A stretch of 64,000 nt of DNA from Oceaniglobus trochenteri (GCF_020529025.1 NZ_JACNMM010000006.1:272486-336485); one strand, 5' to 3'. Positions 1 to 9,749 are shown, counted from the stretch's first letter. Numbers and translations are program-made. The notes: a model not told the origin generated them from the letters alone.

Positions 1-117
1 GCTGCCCCCCGCCTCAAGCAGCAGGACGCTGACCGCCGGATCCTCGGAAAGGCGCGCCGCCAGAACCGCGCCCGCGGATCCGCCCCCGACAATGATGAAG
101 TCATATCCCGTGGCCAT
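1..117 (-). CDS. GMC family oxidoreductase, N-terminal fragment (cut by window edge)
   Basis: The first 39 residues are visible. They read [20 protein letters not shown] and continue into a Leu-rich beta strand ending in EAGG. This is the FAD-binding dinucleotide motif (GGGSAGA, then E at the end of beta 2) typical of glucose-methanol-choline oxidoreductases of the choline dehydrogenase type. The start is the ATG at 117. It lies 9 bases after the stop of the preceding, also GMC-like, gene, so the two are probably cotranscribed. Expected role: FAD-dependent oxidation of an alcohol to an aldehyde or ketone. The substrate cannot be read from this fragment. Confidence 0.8.
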   Translation of the reverse strand, partial: MATGYDFIIVGGGSAGAVLAARLSEDPAVSVLLLEAGGS

Positions 118-126
118 GGAGCCTCC

Positions 127-1617
127 TCAGGTTGCCAGCGCGCTTCGTTCGATGTGCCGGGCCGTACGCAGGGCCAGGGCCGCCACGGTCAGCGAAGGGT
201 TCACCGCCGCCGAGGTTGGCAGGACCGAGGCATCGGCTATGTAAAGGTTGGGGTGATCGTGGCTGCGGCAATCGGTGTTCACCACGCTTTTCGCCGGATC
301 GCGCCCCATCCGTGCCGTGCCGCACTGATGGGACGGGGTGCGCCGGTCGAACCCGCGCGACAGCAGGATGGGAAAGCCGGCCCGCCGCAACGCCGATTTC
401 AGCGCCCGTACCAGGGCGTCATGGGCCTTCTGGTTCGAGCGTTTCCAGTCCAGAACGATTTGCCCGCCACGCAGGGTGACCCGGCTTTCAGGGTCGGGAA
501 GGTCTTCGGACATGGCATAGAAATCCAGCGCCCGCGCGGCGATCCAGCGGGCGGCGACCGCGGGCAATGCCGAATTGGCCGCCAGGATCGTGCCCGAGAT
601 CTTGCCCAGCATCTGCACGTTGCCCATGGGCGTATCTCCGGGTCCACCGCCCAGATAGAAATCGTTGAACATGAGGGTTTTCTGATAGATGGCGGTGTTG
701 CGCCGCAGGGGATGCAGCGCCAGCACCGCCGAGGTGTTGTGGTTCATGAAGTTGCGCCCCACCTGGTCAGACCCGTTGGCCAGGCCCCGGGGGTGGCGCT
801 CGTCCCCCGAGGCAAGCAACAGTGCCGCCGACTGGACCGCCCCCGCGGCCAGAACGACGATGCGCGCGCCAATCGTTTCGCCGCTCTCCAGCCTCACGTC
901 GGTGATCCGCCCTGAACCATCGGTCCTTAGCCCCACCACCCGGCACCCCGTGCGCAGGGTCACGTTGTCATGGGCCAGCGCGGCGGTCAGCCCCACGGTT
1001 TCGGCATCCATCTTGCCGCCACAGGTATCTGGAAAGGCATCCCAGGGCGTGTTCCCCCCTGCCAGCCAGCGGTCGATGTCGACGCCCAGCGGGATCGGCG
1101 CGGGATGCAGCCCGACGGCCGCCAAGCGCTTCGCCAGATCCGCGATGGCGGGTTCATGGGGCACGGGCGCATATGCATAGGGCGTGGAATGGGGCGGCTC
1201 CGTGGGATCGTCGCCAAGGGCTCCCCTTACGCGGTAAAGGGTTTCGGCCGCGCTGTAGAAGGGTTCCAGCGTGTCATAGGAAATCGGCCAGCCCGGAGTG
1301 CGCCCGCCGGCATGGGCAACGGGCGAAAAATCCTCGGCCCTGTAACGCATCAGGACCGCGCCGTAGAATTTGGTATTGCCCCCGACGTGGTAATAGTTGC
1401 CGGGGTTGAACGCCCTGCCCTGCCCGTCCAGCCATTCTTCGCGGGGACGGAATGCGCCACGGGCGAAGATCGCCGCTTCGTCGCGGTCATCCGGGCTGGG
1501 GCGCAGGCGTTCGCCCCTTTCAAGGATCAGGATGCGCGCCCCGCTCGGGGCGAGGGCCGCCGCCAGGGTGGCGCCCCCCATCCCCGAGCCGATGACCACG
1601 ACATCCGGCCGGCTCAT
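127..1617 (-). CDS. GMC family FAD-dependent oxidoreductase
   Basis: A 496-aa protein. It has an N-terminal Rossmann FAD motif (VVVIGSGMGGATLAAA, ending in ERGE), and near the C-terminus the HQCGTARMG and DASVLPTSAAVNPSLTVAALA segments that form the conserved FAD/active-site end of GMC and glucoside-3-dehydrogenase-like enzymes. His of HQCGT and Asn of AAVNPS match the catalytic His-Asn pair of the family. No signal peptide or Tat motif is seen, so it is probably cytoplasmic. Its start overlaps the stop of the upstream ABC ATPase by 4 bases (ATGA), so it is translationally coupled to a sugar-type importer. It may oxidise the imported sugar or polyol. The exact substrate is unknown. Confidence 0.85.
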   Translation of the reverse strand: MSRPDVVVIGSGMGGATLAAALAPSGARILILERGERLRPSPDDRDEAAIFARGAFRPREEWLDGQGRAFNPGNYYHVGGNTKFYGAVLMRYRAEDFSPVAHAGGRTPGWPISYDTLEPFYSAAETLYRVRGALGDDPTEPPHSTPYAYAPVPHEPAIADLAKRLAAVGLHPAPIPLGVDIDRWLAGGNTPWDAFPDTCGGKMDAETVGLTAALAHDNVTLRTGCRVVGLRTDGSGRITDVRLESGETIGARIVVLAAGAVQSAALLLASGDERHPRGLANGSDQVGRNFMNHNTSAVLALHPLRRNTAIYQKTLMFNDFYLGGGPGDTPMGNVQMLGKISGTILAANSALPAVAARWIAARALDFYAMSEDLPDPESRVTLRGGQIVLDWKRSNQKAHDALVRALKSALRRAGFPILLSRGFDRRTPSHQCGTARMGRDPAKSVVNTDCRSHDHPNLYIADASVLPTSAAVNPSLTVAALALRTARHIERSALAT

Positions 1618-2726
1618 GGTGCGATCCGGTCTTCCGTTTCGGGGTCGAAGGCCACCGCCTTGTCCATGTTCACGGCGAATTCGAAATCGGCGCCGGGGGC
1701 CACGTTGGCGTCGGCCCGCATCCGCGCGACGATATCCTTGCCGCCCAGTTCCATGGTCACATAGGTATCGGCACCCGCAGGTTCGGTCACGCCGATACGG
1801 TTGGTCAGGGCAACGATATTGCGCGAATTGCGGTCGGCGCCGTCAGGATCGGTGATCGCTTCGGGGCGGATGCCCAGCAGGATCTCGCGCCCCTCCCAGG
1901 CGGCCATGTTGGCCTGGGAAAACTTCAGAAACCTGTTCGCCCCGTCCCGAACGGCAATTTCGGCGTGGGGCACGCCATCCCGCATCGTCACGCGGGCGGG
2001 CAGGACGTTCATCGCCGGACTGCCCATGAAGGTTGCGACATAGACATTGGCCGGCGCATCGTAGATTTCGCGCGGGGTGCCCAGTTGCTGCACGTATCCC
2101 CTGTACATCACCGCGATCCGGGTCGACAGGGTCATCGCCTCGATCTGGTCGTGGGTGACATAGACGATGGTGGTCTTCAGCTTTTCATGAAGCTTCTTGA
2201 TCTCGGTGCGCATGTCGACGCGCAACTTGGCATCAAGGTTGGAGAGCGGTTCGTCGAACAGGAACACATCGGGATCGCGCACCAGGGCCCGGCCCATGGC
2301 CACCCTCTGGCGTTGCCCGCCCGAAAGCTGCCCGGGCTTGCGGTCCAGCAGGTTCTCGATCTGCAACAGCCGTGCCACATCGGCCAGCGCCTTTTCACGC
2401 TCGGCCTTGGGCACGCCGTGCATTTCCAGACCGAAGGTCATGTTCTGGCCCACCGTCATGTTCGGATAAAGCGCATAGCTTTGAAACACCATGGCGATGT
2501 TGCGTTTCGACGGATGCACCCCGTTCACCACCCGCCCCTTGATGGCGATGTCGCCCGAGGTGATGCCCTCAAGCCCCGCGATCATGTTCAGCAGTGTGGA
2601 TTTGCCACAGCCCGAAGGGCCGACCAGCACGAGGAACTCGCCCTCTTCCACCTCGATGTCGACCTGGTGCAGAACCTTGACCGAACCATAGGACTTGGTG
2701 ACGTTGCGGATATCGAGAAAACCCAT
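1614..2726 (-). CDS. ABC transporter ATP-binding protein, MalK/UgpC type
   Basis: A 370-aa ATPase subunit. Walker A is GPSGCGKST, the signature is LSGGQRQRVAMGRA, Walker B is FLFDEPLSNLDAKLR, and the switch His is in THDQIEAM. The C-terminal ~130 residues are the OB/TOBE regulatory domain of carbohydrate importers. It energises the two permeases encoded just upstream (3-base gap) and feeds on the binding protein at 4589-5842. Gene order binding protein, permease, permease, ATPase matches Pseudomonas-type glucose/mannose importers (GtsABCD-like), but specificity is inferred. Confidence 0.93.
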   Translation of the reverse strand: MGFLDIRNVTKSYGSVKVLHQVDIEVEEGEFLVLVGPSGCGKSTLLNMIAGLEGITSGDIAIKGRVVNGVHPSKRNIAMVFQSYALYPNMTVGQNMTFGLEMHGVPKAEREKALADVARLLQIENLLDRKPGQLSGGQRQRVAMGRALVRDPDVFLFDEPLSNLDAKLRVDMRTEIKKLHEKLKTTIVYVTHDQIEAMTLSTRIAVMYRGYVQQLGTPREIYDAPANVYVATFMGSPAMNVLPARVTMRDGVPHAEIAVRDGANRFLKFSQANMAAWEGREILLGIRPEAITDPDGADRNSRNIVALTNRIGVTEPAGADTYVTMELGGKDIVARMRADANVAPGADFEFAVNMDKAVAFDPETEDRIAP

Positions 2727-2729
2727 GGA

Positions 2730-3608
2730 TCAACCTTTCACTGAGCCGGCCATCAGGCCCCGGACGAAATAGCGCCCGGCGACGATGTAGACGACAAGGG
2801 TTGGCAGCGCGGCAAGGATCGCGCCGGCGAAGTGGACGTTGTATTCCTTTACCCCGGTCGAGGATTGCACGAGGTTGTTCAGCGCCACCGTCATCGGCTG
2901 GCTCTGGCCCCCGAAAGAGGCCCCGAACAGGAAATCGTTCCAGATGTTGGTGAACAGCCAGATCACCGAAACGACCGTGATCGGCCCCGACACCGGCAAC
3001 ATGATGCGAAAGAAGATGCGGAAGAACCCGGCGCCGTCGATCATCGCCGCGCGCACCAGTTCGGTGGGAAAGGCGGCATAGTAGTTGCGGTAATACAGGG
3101 TGGAAAACCCGATGCCATAGACGCAATGGACCAGGATCAGCCCCGGTATCGATCCGGCCAGCCCCAGTTTGCCCAGCACCGTCGCCATGGGGATCAGGAC
3201 GATCTGGAACGGGATGAAACAGGTGAACAGCAGAAGCCCGAAGATGATCCTGTGGCCCGGGAAGGTCCATTTGGTCAGGACATAGCCGTTCAGCGCACCC
3301 AGCACCGTGGTGATCGCCACGGCCGGAACGACCATCAGGAGGGAGTTGACGAAGTAGGGTTTCAGGCCGGTTGGCTGCACCCCGATCTGGGCCGATGACC
3401 AGGCCTGGCGCCAGGGTTCCAGTGTCCAGGCGCGCGGCAAGGCCATCATGTTTCCGTCGGTGATTTCAGACAGCGGCTTGAGGGAATTGACCAACATCAC
3501 GAAGAAGGGCAGAAGATAGAACAGCGCGAAAACCAGAAGCACGACATAGATGAAGGTTCGTGCGATCCGGCCGGTGTGCACGGCGGTGTCCTGCTGGGCG
3601 GGGGCCAT
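2730..3608 (-). CDS. carbohydrate ABC transporter permease, MalG type
   Basis: A 292-aa inner-membrane permease. The start chosen is the ATG at 3608, which overlaps the stop of the upstream permease as TGATG. The reading frame is open further upstream, but that extension is Arg/His/Asp-rich and lies antisense-like within the neighbouring permease, so it is rejected. A first membrane segment is visible at about residues 15-40 (FIYVVLLVFALFYLLPFFV). The cytoplasmic EAA-type loop is about residues 190-215 (ELVRAAMIDGAGFFRIFF), where it docks on the ATPase. It pairs with the MalF-type permease to form the channel. Confidence 0.92.
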   Translation of the reverse strand: MAPAQQDTAVHTGRIARTFIYVVLLVFALFYLLPFFVMLVNSLKPLSEITDGNMMALPRAWTLEPWRQAWSSAQIGVQPTGLKPYFVNSLLMVVPAVAITTVLGALNGYVLTKWTFPGHRIIFGLLLFTCFIPFQIVLIPMATVLGKLGLAGSIPGLILVHCVYGIGFSTLYYRNYYAAFPTELVRAAMIDGAGFFRIFFRIMLPVSGPITVVSVIWLFTNIWNDFLFGASFGGQSQPMTVALNNLVQSSTGVKEYNVHFAGAILAALPTLVVYIVAGRYFVRGLMAGSVKG

Positions 3609-4504
3609 CACGTCTTCTCCTTCAGCTCGGCATAGAGATAGGGCGTCATGATTGCCGCGATGGTCATCAGCATGATCACCGCCGAGGCGGCGCCGATGCC
3701 CATGGAATTGCGGGTGAAGGTATAGGAATACATGAACGTCGCGGGTAGTTCGGTGGCCCGCCCCGGCCCGCCGCCCGTCAGCGCGACGATCAGGTCGTAG
3801 GATTTGACGGCCAGATGGGCGAGGATCACGAAGGCCGACAGGAAGGCCGGGCGCAACAGCGGGATGACGATGCGCCGGTACAGGCTCCAGCTTGAGGCGC
3901 CGTCGATCTGCGCTGCCTTCAGGATCTCGTTGTCGATCCCGCGCAGCCCCGCAAGAAACATCGCCATGACAAAGCCCGAGGTCTGCCAGACGGCGGCGAT
4001 CACCACGGTGTAGATCGCCATGTTCCTGTCCTTGATCCAGTCGAATTCGAAACTGGTCCAGCCCCAGAGATGCATCGAATTCTCGATCCCGATGCCCGGG
4101 TCCATGATCCATTTCCAGGCGGTGCCCGTCACGATGAAGCTGAGCGCCATCGGGTAGAGGTAGATCGGTCGCAACATGCCCTCGCCGCGGATCTTCTGAT
4201 CCAGGAAGATCGCAAGGACCAGGCCGATCGCCGTGCAGGTGACGATGTAGAGCGAGGCGAAGATGCCCAGGTTGACGATGGCCGTCCACCAGGCCGACAG
4301 GCCCCAGAGCTTGGCGTAGTTCCCGAAGCCCACCAGATCGTAACTGGGCAGCATCCGTGAATCCGAAAAGCTGAGGTAGACGGTGAAGGCGATGAACCCG
4401 TAGACGAACACGACCATGGCCGCGACCGAGGGTGACAGCACCAGTTTGGGTATCCATTCCTGAAGACGGGTTCGAAAATCCGGCTCCCTGGCGGCCTGGG
4501 CCAT
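3608..4504 (-). CDS. carbohydrate ABC transporter permease, MalF type
   Basis: A 298-aa permease with about six hydrophobic segments. The EAA loop is visible (EILKAAQIDGASSWSLYRRI), followed by the conserved LIVALTGGGPGRATE segment of MalF/GtsB-type proteins. The ATG at 4504 is preferred over an ATG 33 bases further upstream because AAAGGAG lies just in front of it. It follows the binding-protein gene across an 84-base gap that holds a strong hairpin, so translation or message level is probably lower than for the binding protein. Confidence 0.92.
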   Translation of the reverse strand: MAQAAREPDFRTRLQEWIPKLVLSPSVAAMVVFVYGFIAFTVYLSFSDSRMLPSYDLVGFGNYAKLWGLSAWWTAIVNLGIFASLYIVTCTAIGLVLAIFLDQKIRGEGMLRPIYLYPMALSFIVTGTAWKWIMDPGIGIENSMHLWGWTSFEFDWIKDRNMAIYTVVIAAVWQTSGFVMAMFLAGLRGIDNEILKAAQIDGASSWSLYRRIVIPLLRPAFLSAFVILAHLAVKSYDLIVALTGGGPGRATELPATFMYSYTFTRNSMGIGAASAVIMLMTIAAIMTPYLYAELKEKT

Positions 4505-4552
4505 GGGGTCTCCTTTCCCGCGCGGGCGGGTATTCATGGGGGAACGCAGAGT

Positions 4553-4576
4553 GGGAAGGCGGTTTACCGCCTTCCC
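4553..4576 (-). other. intercistronic RNA hairpin between binding protein and permease genes
   Basis: GGGAAGGCGG and CCGCCTTCCC form a perfect 10-bp stem with a 4-base loop. There is no T-run after it on either strand. It is therefore more likely an mRNA-stabilising or partly attenuating hairpin than a full terminator. This placement, after the binding-protein gene, is common in ABC operons and usually keeps binding-protein mRNA in excess. Confidence 0.6.
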
Positions 4577-4588
4577 GGCGCGGATATG

Positions 4589-5842
4589 TTACTGTGCGGC
4601 CTCAACGGCGTTGACCAGTTCGTCGGCGGCCTCCTCGGCCGTGAATTCGCCGTTGAAATGTGCCGTGATGACATCGTACATCGCGTTCTTCACCGCGGCG
4701 CGGTTTGCATGGCCGTGGCCCATGGACCCCACCAGGCTGCCGGATTCGCTGGCTGCGGCCAGTTGCTCCATGCCCTTCTGCGCGCAGCTGTCGAAGGGCG
4801 ATGCATCGACATCGGTGCGTGACGGAACCGAACCCTTCACGGTGTTGAAGGCAATCTGGAACTCGGGTGACATGATGGCCGAGGCCATCTTCGCCTGTGC
4901 CTCTTTCGCCGCATCGTCGCCCTGGGCGAACATGGCGAACTGGTCGGACAGGAAGGAAACCGCCCCATCCGATCCGGGCACCCGGAAGCACAGGAAATCT
5001 TCGCCCGGCACCTTGCCGGCATTCACGAACTCACCCTTGGCCCAGTCGCCCATGATCTGGAAGGCGGCATCGCCGTTGATCACCATGGCCGAGGCAAGGT
5101 TCCAGTCGCGCCCCGAGAAGTTGTCGTCGACGAAGGACCGCAGGGTGCCCATGCGGTTGAAGGCCTCGACCATCTGCTCGCCCCCCAGGGCCTCGGCGTC
5201 GAGATCGATCAGGGCCGCGCGATAGAATTCGGGGCCGCCCACCGAAAGGACCACGCCGTCAAAGATCGTGGCTTCCTGCCAGGGCTGTCCGCCATGGGCC
5301 AGGCCGGTCTTGCCCGCATCCTTGGCCGCCTGAAGTGCCGCGACGAACTCCTCCCAGGTCTTGGGCTCTTCGATGCCCAATTCGTCGAGCACCGCCTTGT
5401 TGGCCCAGACCCAGTTGGAACTGTGGACGTTCACGGGCGCCGCCACCCAGTTGCCGTCATACTTGGAGAATGCCTGAAGCGCCTCGGGAACCACAGCGTC
5501 CCAGCCCTCGGCCTCGGCCACGTCATTCAGGTTGCCCAGCACGCCTTCGGCCGCCCAGTCCTGGATATCGAAGCCCAGCATCTGAACCGCGGTCGGCGCA
5601 TCGCCCGAGGTGACGCGCGCGCGCAGCGTGGTCATCGCCGCCTCGCCGCCACCGCCGGCGACCGGCATGTCGATCCAGCCGATCTCTTCCGTCTCCAGGT
5701 TCTGCTTCAGCACGCTCAACGCGGCCGCCTCGCCGCCCGATGTCCACCAGTGCAGAACCTCGACATCCTCGGCCTGTGCCATTCCGGTGGTTGCCGCCAG
5801 TACGGCGGCCATCGCTGTGGTCTTTCCGAACGTATTACGCAT
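4589..5842 (-). CDS. sugar ABC transporter substrate-binding protein (family 1)
   Basis: A 417-aa periplasmic binding protein. The N-terminus has a signal peptide with basic start (MRNTFGK), a hydrophobic core and a likely cleavage after AQA (about residue 24). The mature part begins [18 protein letters not shown], which is characteristic of the glucose/mannose-type family 1 binding proteins. It captures the substrate for the permeases and ATPase encoded downstream. It lies 42 bases after the aldehyde dehydrogenase gene, so the importer is probably part of the long catabolic operon. Confidence 0.92.
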   Translation of the reverse strand: MRNTFGKTTAMAAVLAATTGMAQAEDVEVLHWWTSGGEAAALSVLKQNLETEEIGWIDMPVAGGGGEAAMTTLRARVTSGDAPTAVQMLGFDIQDWAAEGVLGNLNDVAEAEGWDAVVPEALQAFSKYDGNWVAAPVNVHSSNWVWANKAVLDELGIEEPKTWEEFVAALQAAKDAGKTGLAHGGQPWQEATIFDGVVLSVGGPEFYRAALIDLDAEALGGEQMVEAFNRMGTLRSFVDDNFSGRDWNLASAMVINGDAAFQIMGDWAKGEFVNAGKVPGEDFLCFRVPGSDGAVSFLSDQFAMFAQGDDAAKEAQAKMASAIMSPEFQIAFNTVKGSVPSRTDVDASPFDSCAQKGMEQLAAASESGSLVGSMGHGHANRAAVKNAMYDVITAHFNGEFTAEEAADELVNAVEAAQ

Positions 5843-5873
5843 TTGGTGTCCTCCCTTGTTGCGTATCGCGATT

Positions 5874-5893
5874 GCCCCCGGTCGTCAGGGGGC
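5874..5893 (-). other. GC-rich hairpin overlapping the aldehyde dehydrogenase stop codon
   Basis: GCCCCC and GGGGGC pair around an 8-base loop that includes the stop codon region of the aldehyde dehydrogenase gene. It separates the enzyme genes from the ABC importer genes. No T-run follows, so it is not a convincing terminator; it could moderate readthrough or stabilise the message. Confidence 0.35.
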
Positions 5894-7411
5894 CTTTACC
5901 CAGGGCGTGCGGGTCTTCCCCACCCGCATCACCACAGATTTCAGTTCCATGAATTCATCCAGCCCGTATCGGCCCAACTCGCGCCCCTGGCCCGATTGCT
6001 TTACCCCGCCGAACGGGACGTCGGGGAAGCCATCCATCCAGGTGTTGGTCCAGACCGTGCCCGCCTGCGCCCGCCGGGCGAATTCCAGGCAGGTATGGAC
6101 GTTGTCGCTCCAGATGCCGGCGGAAAGGCCATAGGTGGCATCGTTGGTCAGGGTGATGGCCTGGTCCAGGGTCTTGAACGTCTGCACCGACAGGACAGGC
6201 CCGAACACCTCTTCGCGGGCGATGGCCATGTCGGGCGTAACGCCCCGCAGCACCGTGGGCTGATAGAACTGGCCGCCGATCCCCGGCACATCAAGCGCCG
6301 CGCCGCCAAGGCAGACTTCTGCACCAGCCTCGACCGCGCCCTTTACATGGGCGTCGATCTTGGCTTGGTGATCCTTGGTCACGATGGCGCCGACCTGGGT
6401 GTCCGGGTTCATCGGATTGCCGAAGGCCACTTGGCGCGACAAGGCGACCACCCGTGCGACGAAATCATCGGCGATATCTTCGTGCACGATGATCCGGCTT
6501 GACGAATTGCAGCATTGGCCGACGTTGAAATACACGCCGAAGGTCACCGCATCGGCGGCCTGTTCCAGATCGGCATCGGGGAAAATCACCTGCGGGTTCT
6601 TGCCCCCCAGTTCCAGCGCCACCTTCTTGAGCGTATCGCCAGCCGCCTTTGTGATCGTCTTGCCCACGCCGGTCGAGCCGGTGAACGTGACCATGTCCAC
6701 GTCGTCGTGCCTGGCCATCAGCGCACCCACCGGATCGCCATGGCCAAGGACGATGTTGCACACCCCGGCGGGCAAGCCCGCTTCGGTCAGCATCCCGGCC
6801 AGCATGGCGGTGGTCGATGGCGTCATCTCGGACGGCTTGACCACGCAGGTGCACCCGGCGGCCAGCGCGAAGGGCAGCTTCTGGCCCAAAATCCAGAACG
6901 GGAAGTTCCACGGCGTGATGATCGACACCACACCGATGGGTTCCTTGAGGACCATGGCAAGCATGTCATCGCCCAGGGCGTTGTGGCTGTCGCCCTGCAC
7001 CGTGCGCGCAAGCGAGGCGGCATGGCGCCACAGATCCGCCGCGCCGCCACATTCGCCCCGCGCCTGGGTGAGCGGCTTGCCGCTTTCCAGTGTTTCGATC
7101 ACCGCCAGCCGCTCGGCGTTCTGCTCGATCAGGTCCGCCACGCGGTTCAGCACCTCGGCCCGCGCCTTGCCGGAAAGGCGGCTCCAGCGGCCATCGTCGA
7201 AGGCGCGGCGCGCGGCCCCGATCGCCGCCTCGGTTTCACGCGGTCCGCCCAGGGCGGCGGTGCTGACCAGAACCCCGTGCGAGGGCGAAATCCGTTCGGA
7301 CGTGGCGCCATCTGCGCTGTCGCAGGCGGCGCCGTCGATGAAATGCCGCGCGTGGTAGGGTGACGCCGGCAGCGCCACGGTCTGCTCGCTCAGGACATTC
7401 AGGTCTTTCAT
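5885..7411 (-). CDS. NAD(P)-dependent aldehyde dehydrogenase
   Basis: A 508-aa member of the aldehyde dehydrogenase superfamily, closest in style to betaine-aldehyde/general ALDHs. Visible residues are the cofactor-site TPWNFP (N169) and KPSE (K192), FTGSTGVGK, the general base E267 in LELGGK, and the catalytic Cys in the GQCC motif (C301). The C-terminal end has PFGGVKQSG. Length is normal. It oxidises an aldehyde to the acid, cytoplasmically. It sits 2 bases after the enoyl-CoA hydratase and upstream of GMC alcohol oxidases, which suggests an alcohol-aldehyde-acid sequence. The real substrate is not known. Confidence 0.92.
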   Translation of the reverse strand: MKDLNVLSEQTVALPASPYHARHFIDGAACDSADGATSERISPSHGVLVSTAALGGPRETEAAIGAARRAFDDGRWSRLSGKARAEVLNRVADLIEQNAERLAVIETLESGKPLTQARGECGGAADLWRHAASLARTVQGDSHNALGDDMLAMVLKEPIGVVSIITPWNFPFWILGQKLPFALAAGCTCVVKPSEMTPSTTAMLAGMLTEAGLPAGVCNIVLGHGDPVGALMARHDDVDMVTFTGSTGVGKTITKAAGDTLKKVALELGGKNPQVIFPDADLEQAADAVTFGVYFNVGQCCNSSSRIIVHEDIADDFVARVVALSRQVAFGNPMNPDTQVGAIVTKDHQAKIDAHVKGAVEAGAEVCLGGAALDVPGIGGQFYQPTVLRGVTPDMAIAREEVFGPVLSVQTFKTLDQAITLTNDATYGLSAGIWSDNVHTCLEFARRAQAGTVWTNTWMDGFPDVPFGGVKQSGQGRELGRYGLDEFMELKSVVMRVGKTRTPWVKAP

Positions 7412-7413
7412 CG

Positions 7414-8181
7414 TCAGTTCCCCGTGAAATCTGGTTTGCGTTTTTCGCGGAAGGCGGTGACGCCTTCGTTGCGGTCTTCGCTGGCCGAAATCGCGGCACT
7501 TCCCAGTGCCTCGACCATGGCGGCCCGGTCTTCGCCCTGGGCCGCGTGGATCATGTGCTTGGTGATTTCCACGGCCCGCGGCGAAAGGGCCACGGCCCGT
7601 TCCAGCAGGGAAAGGGCGGCGGCGCGCGGATCGTCGTCAACGGCGGCAGCAAAGCCGAAGGCCAGGGCACGATCGGCCTTGATCCGATGACCGAACAGGG
7701 CCATCTCCTTCACCACCGGTTCGGGCAGCAGGCGCAACAGGCGCTGGGTGCCCGACCAGCCCGGAACGATGCCCACCGCCGGTTCCGGCAGGGCCAGCGC
7801 CGCCTTGGGCGCCATCACCCGGATATCGCAGGCGGCGGCCAGCTCCAGCCCCCCGCCGAAGGCATGGCCGTTCAGAACCGCAACCGTCGGCTTGCACAGC
7901 CGCGCCAACCTGTCGAAAATCCGGTGCCCGTTGCGCACCCAGTGGCGCGAAAATTCCGCGGGCGTCAGATCGCCCCAGCCGTTAATGTCGGCGCCCGTAC
8001 AAAAGGCACGCTCGCCCGTCGCGGTCAGCATCACGGCTGCAATGCCACGGTCGCGTTCGACGGTCTCAAGATGATCCGCCAGTTGCGCCAGCATCTCGAC
8101 CGTCAGCGCATTCATCTTGTCGGGGTTGTCGAGCCGCAGTTCGGCGACGCGGCCCTCGGTGGTCAGGTGAACAGCGCTCAT
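7414..8181 (-). CDS. enoyl-CoA hydratase/isomerase family protein
   Basis: A 255-aa crotonase-fold protein. The oxyanion-hole segments FCTGADI and GHAFGGGLELAAACD are present. Both acidic residues of true hydratases are conserved: Glu in GGGLELA and Glu in LPEPAVGIVPG. It therefore looks like a genuine hydratase rather than a diverged family member. The ATG at 8181 is chosen because it forms a 4-base ATGA overlap with the CoA-transferase stop; an ATG 9 bases upstream is possible. Likely role: hydration of an enoyl-CoA made from the acid activated by the neighbouring CoA-transferase. Confidence 0.9.
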   Translation of the reverse strand: MSAVHLTTEGRVAELRLDNPDKMNALTVEMLAQLADHLETVERDRGIAAVMLTATGERAFCTGADINGWGDLTPAEFSRHWVRNGHRIFDRLARLCKPTVAVLNGHAFGGGLELAAACDIRVMAPKAALALPEPAVGIVPGWSGTQRLLRLLPEPVVKEMALFGHRIKADRALAFGFAAAVDDDPRAAALSLLERAVALSPRAVEITKHMIHAAQGEDRAAMVEALGSAAISASEDRNEGVTAFREKRKPDFTGN

Positions 8182-9749
8182 GCCGGCCACCCCATGCGCC
8201 CTTCGGTCAGCAGAGAAAGGGGCATCGTCACGGCATCATCCGCAATGCGCACCCGCCCGTCCGAGGCCGCCACGATGTCGCGCTCCGGGTCGATACCCGG
8301 CATGATCTCGGTCGCCACGAGGCCGCTGTCATCCAGGACCATCACGCAGCGTTCGGTGACATAGATCACCTCCTGCCCCAGTTCGCGGCCCCGCCGACCC
8401 GAGAAGGTGACATGCTCCACCGCCTCGACCATCTTGGTGAACTTGCCCTGCGTGGCGATGTTGACACCGCTCTTGGTCAGTTCGACCTTGGCGCCTGCCT
8501 CGAACCAGCCGGAAAAGACGATCTTTTTCGCCCCCGAGGTGATGTCGACGAAGCCGCCGCATCCGGCGGTGAGGTACGGCTTCTTGCCCAGTTTCGACAC
8601 GTTCACGTTGCCCTCCACATCGACCTCCATGAACGACAGGAACGACACGTCGAACCCGCCCCCCTGGAAATAGATGAACTGTTGGGGTGAGGGGACGAAG
8701 GCATCGGCGTTGGACGCGCAGCCGAAGGCGAAACCGGTCAGCGGCATCCCCCCCACCGCGCCCTGTTCGATGGCCCAGGTCACGGCTTCGGGGTGGCCTT
8801 CCTCAAGCAGGATGCGCGGCACCATGGCGCTGATGCCGAAACCCAGGTTGGCGGCCATGCCGGGCTTCAGCTCCATCGCTGCGCGGCGGGCGATCACCTT
8901 TTCCACCCCGTGTTCGGCCAGGGTGAAACTGTCCCAGGGGCGCATGATGCCGCCTGAGATCGCGGGATCGTATGGCGTTTCGGTGGTTTGTTTCTGATCG
9001 GCATCGACGACGACGCAATCCACCAGGTGGCCCGGCACCCTCACATCATGGGGGCGCAGCGATCCGCGGCGCGTCACACGCTTGACCTGGGCGATGACGA
9101 TGCCGCCGTGGTTGCGCACGCAGATCGCCTGCTCCAACCCGCCAAGGTAGGCGCCTTCGTGTTCATAGGTCAGGTTGCCGTGTTCGTCGGCGGTGGTGGC
9201 GCGCAGGATGGCGACGTTGGGTACAATGTTGGGAAAATGCAGCCAGGTGTCGCCCGCAAACTCCACCCGGTCGACGATGGGGGTTTTGGCCGCGCGGTCG
9301 TTCATGGCGCAGCCCTCGCGCCGGGGATCAACGAAGGTGTGCAGCCCCACCTTGGTCAGAACGCCGGGCCGGCGCGCCGCTGCCTCGCGGGTCATGTCGA
9401 ACAGGATGCCCGACGGCACGTTATAGGCGGCCACCCGGTTGTCCACGATCATCTTCCAGATCTCGGGCATCGGCATCGACGAAGGCCCGGAAGGATAGGA
9501 GCCGCCCAGGATACGCGACAGCAGACCGTCCTTCGCGATGTAATCAACGCCGCGAACGCCGTACATGTCGCCGGCGGCAATGGGGTGGATCGTGGTCAGA
9601 TCGCGGGGATGCCCTTCGGCATCGAACCGTGCGCCGATGGCTTTCAGCACCGCGTCCGGGCAACCAAGGGCCGAGGACGAGGAAACCGTCACAACGCTGT
9701 TGTCGGGGATCTGTCTGACGGCCTCTGCCGCGCTGACAACCTTGCTCAT
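8178..9749 (-). CDS. acyl-CoA:acetate/3-ketoacid CoA-transferase (family I, YdiF type)
   Basis: A 523-aa fused alpha-beta CoA-transferase. The first half begins with the substrate-binding GCPDAVLKAIG region and the second half carries the catalytic Glu, E328, in the EQGAVGG motif (family pattern ExGxxGG). The length matches single-chain family I enzymes such as YdiF rather than two-subunit AtoDA. It transfers CoA onto a free carboxylic acid. Coupled by 4-base overlaps to both the Gfo/Idh/MocA gene and the hydratase gene. The natural acid substrate is not evident. Confidence 0.9.
   Translation of the reverse strand: MSKVVSAAEAVRQIPDNSVVTVSSSSALGCPDAVLKAIGARFDAEGHPRDLTTIHPIAAGDMYGVRGVDYIAKDGLLSRILGGSYPSGPSSMPMPEIWKMIVDNRVAAYNVPSGILFDMTREAAARRPGVLTKVGLHTFVDPRREGCAMNDRAAKTPIVDRVEFAGDTWLHFPNIVPNVAILRATTADEHGNLTYEHEGAYLGGLEQAICVRNHGGIVIAQVKRVTRRGSLRPHDVRVPGHLVDCVVVDADQKQTTETPYDPAISGGIMRPWDSFTLAEHGVEKVIARRAAMELKPGMAANLGFGISAMVPRILLEEGHPEAVTWAIEQGAVGGMPLTGFAFGCASNADAFVPSPQQFIYFQGGGFDVSFLSFMEVDVEGNVNVSKLGKKPYLTAGCGGFVDITSGAKKIVFSGWFEAGAKVELTKSGVNIATQGKFTKMVEAVEHVTFSGRRGRELGQEVIYVTERCVMVLDDSGLVATEIMPGIDPERDIVAASDGRVRIADDAVTMPLSLLTEGRMGWPA

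Noticed and set aside
3609..4457. Upstream extension of the MalG-type permease
   Set aside because: The extension lies inside the MalF-type gene in another frame, is rich in Arg, His and Asp with no membrane segment, and the TGATG start at 3608 fits the family.
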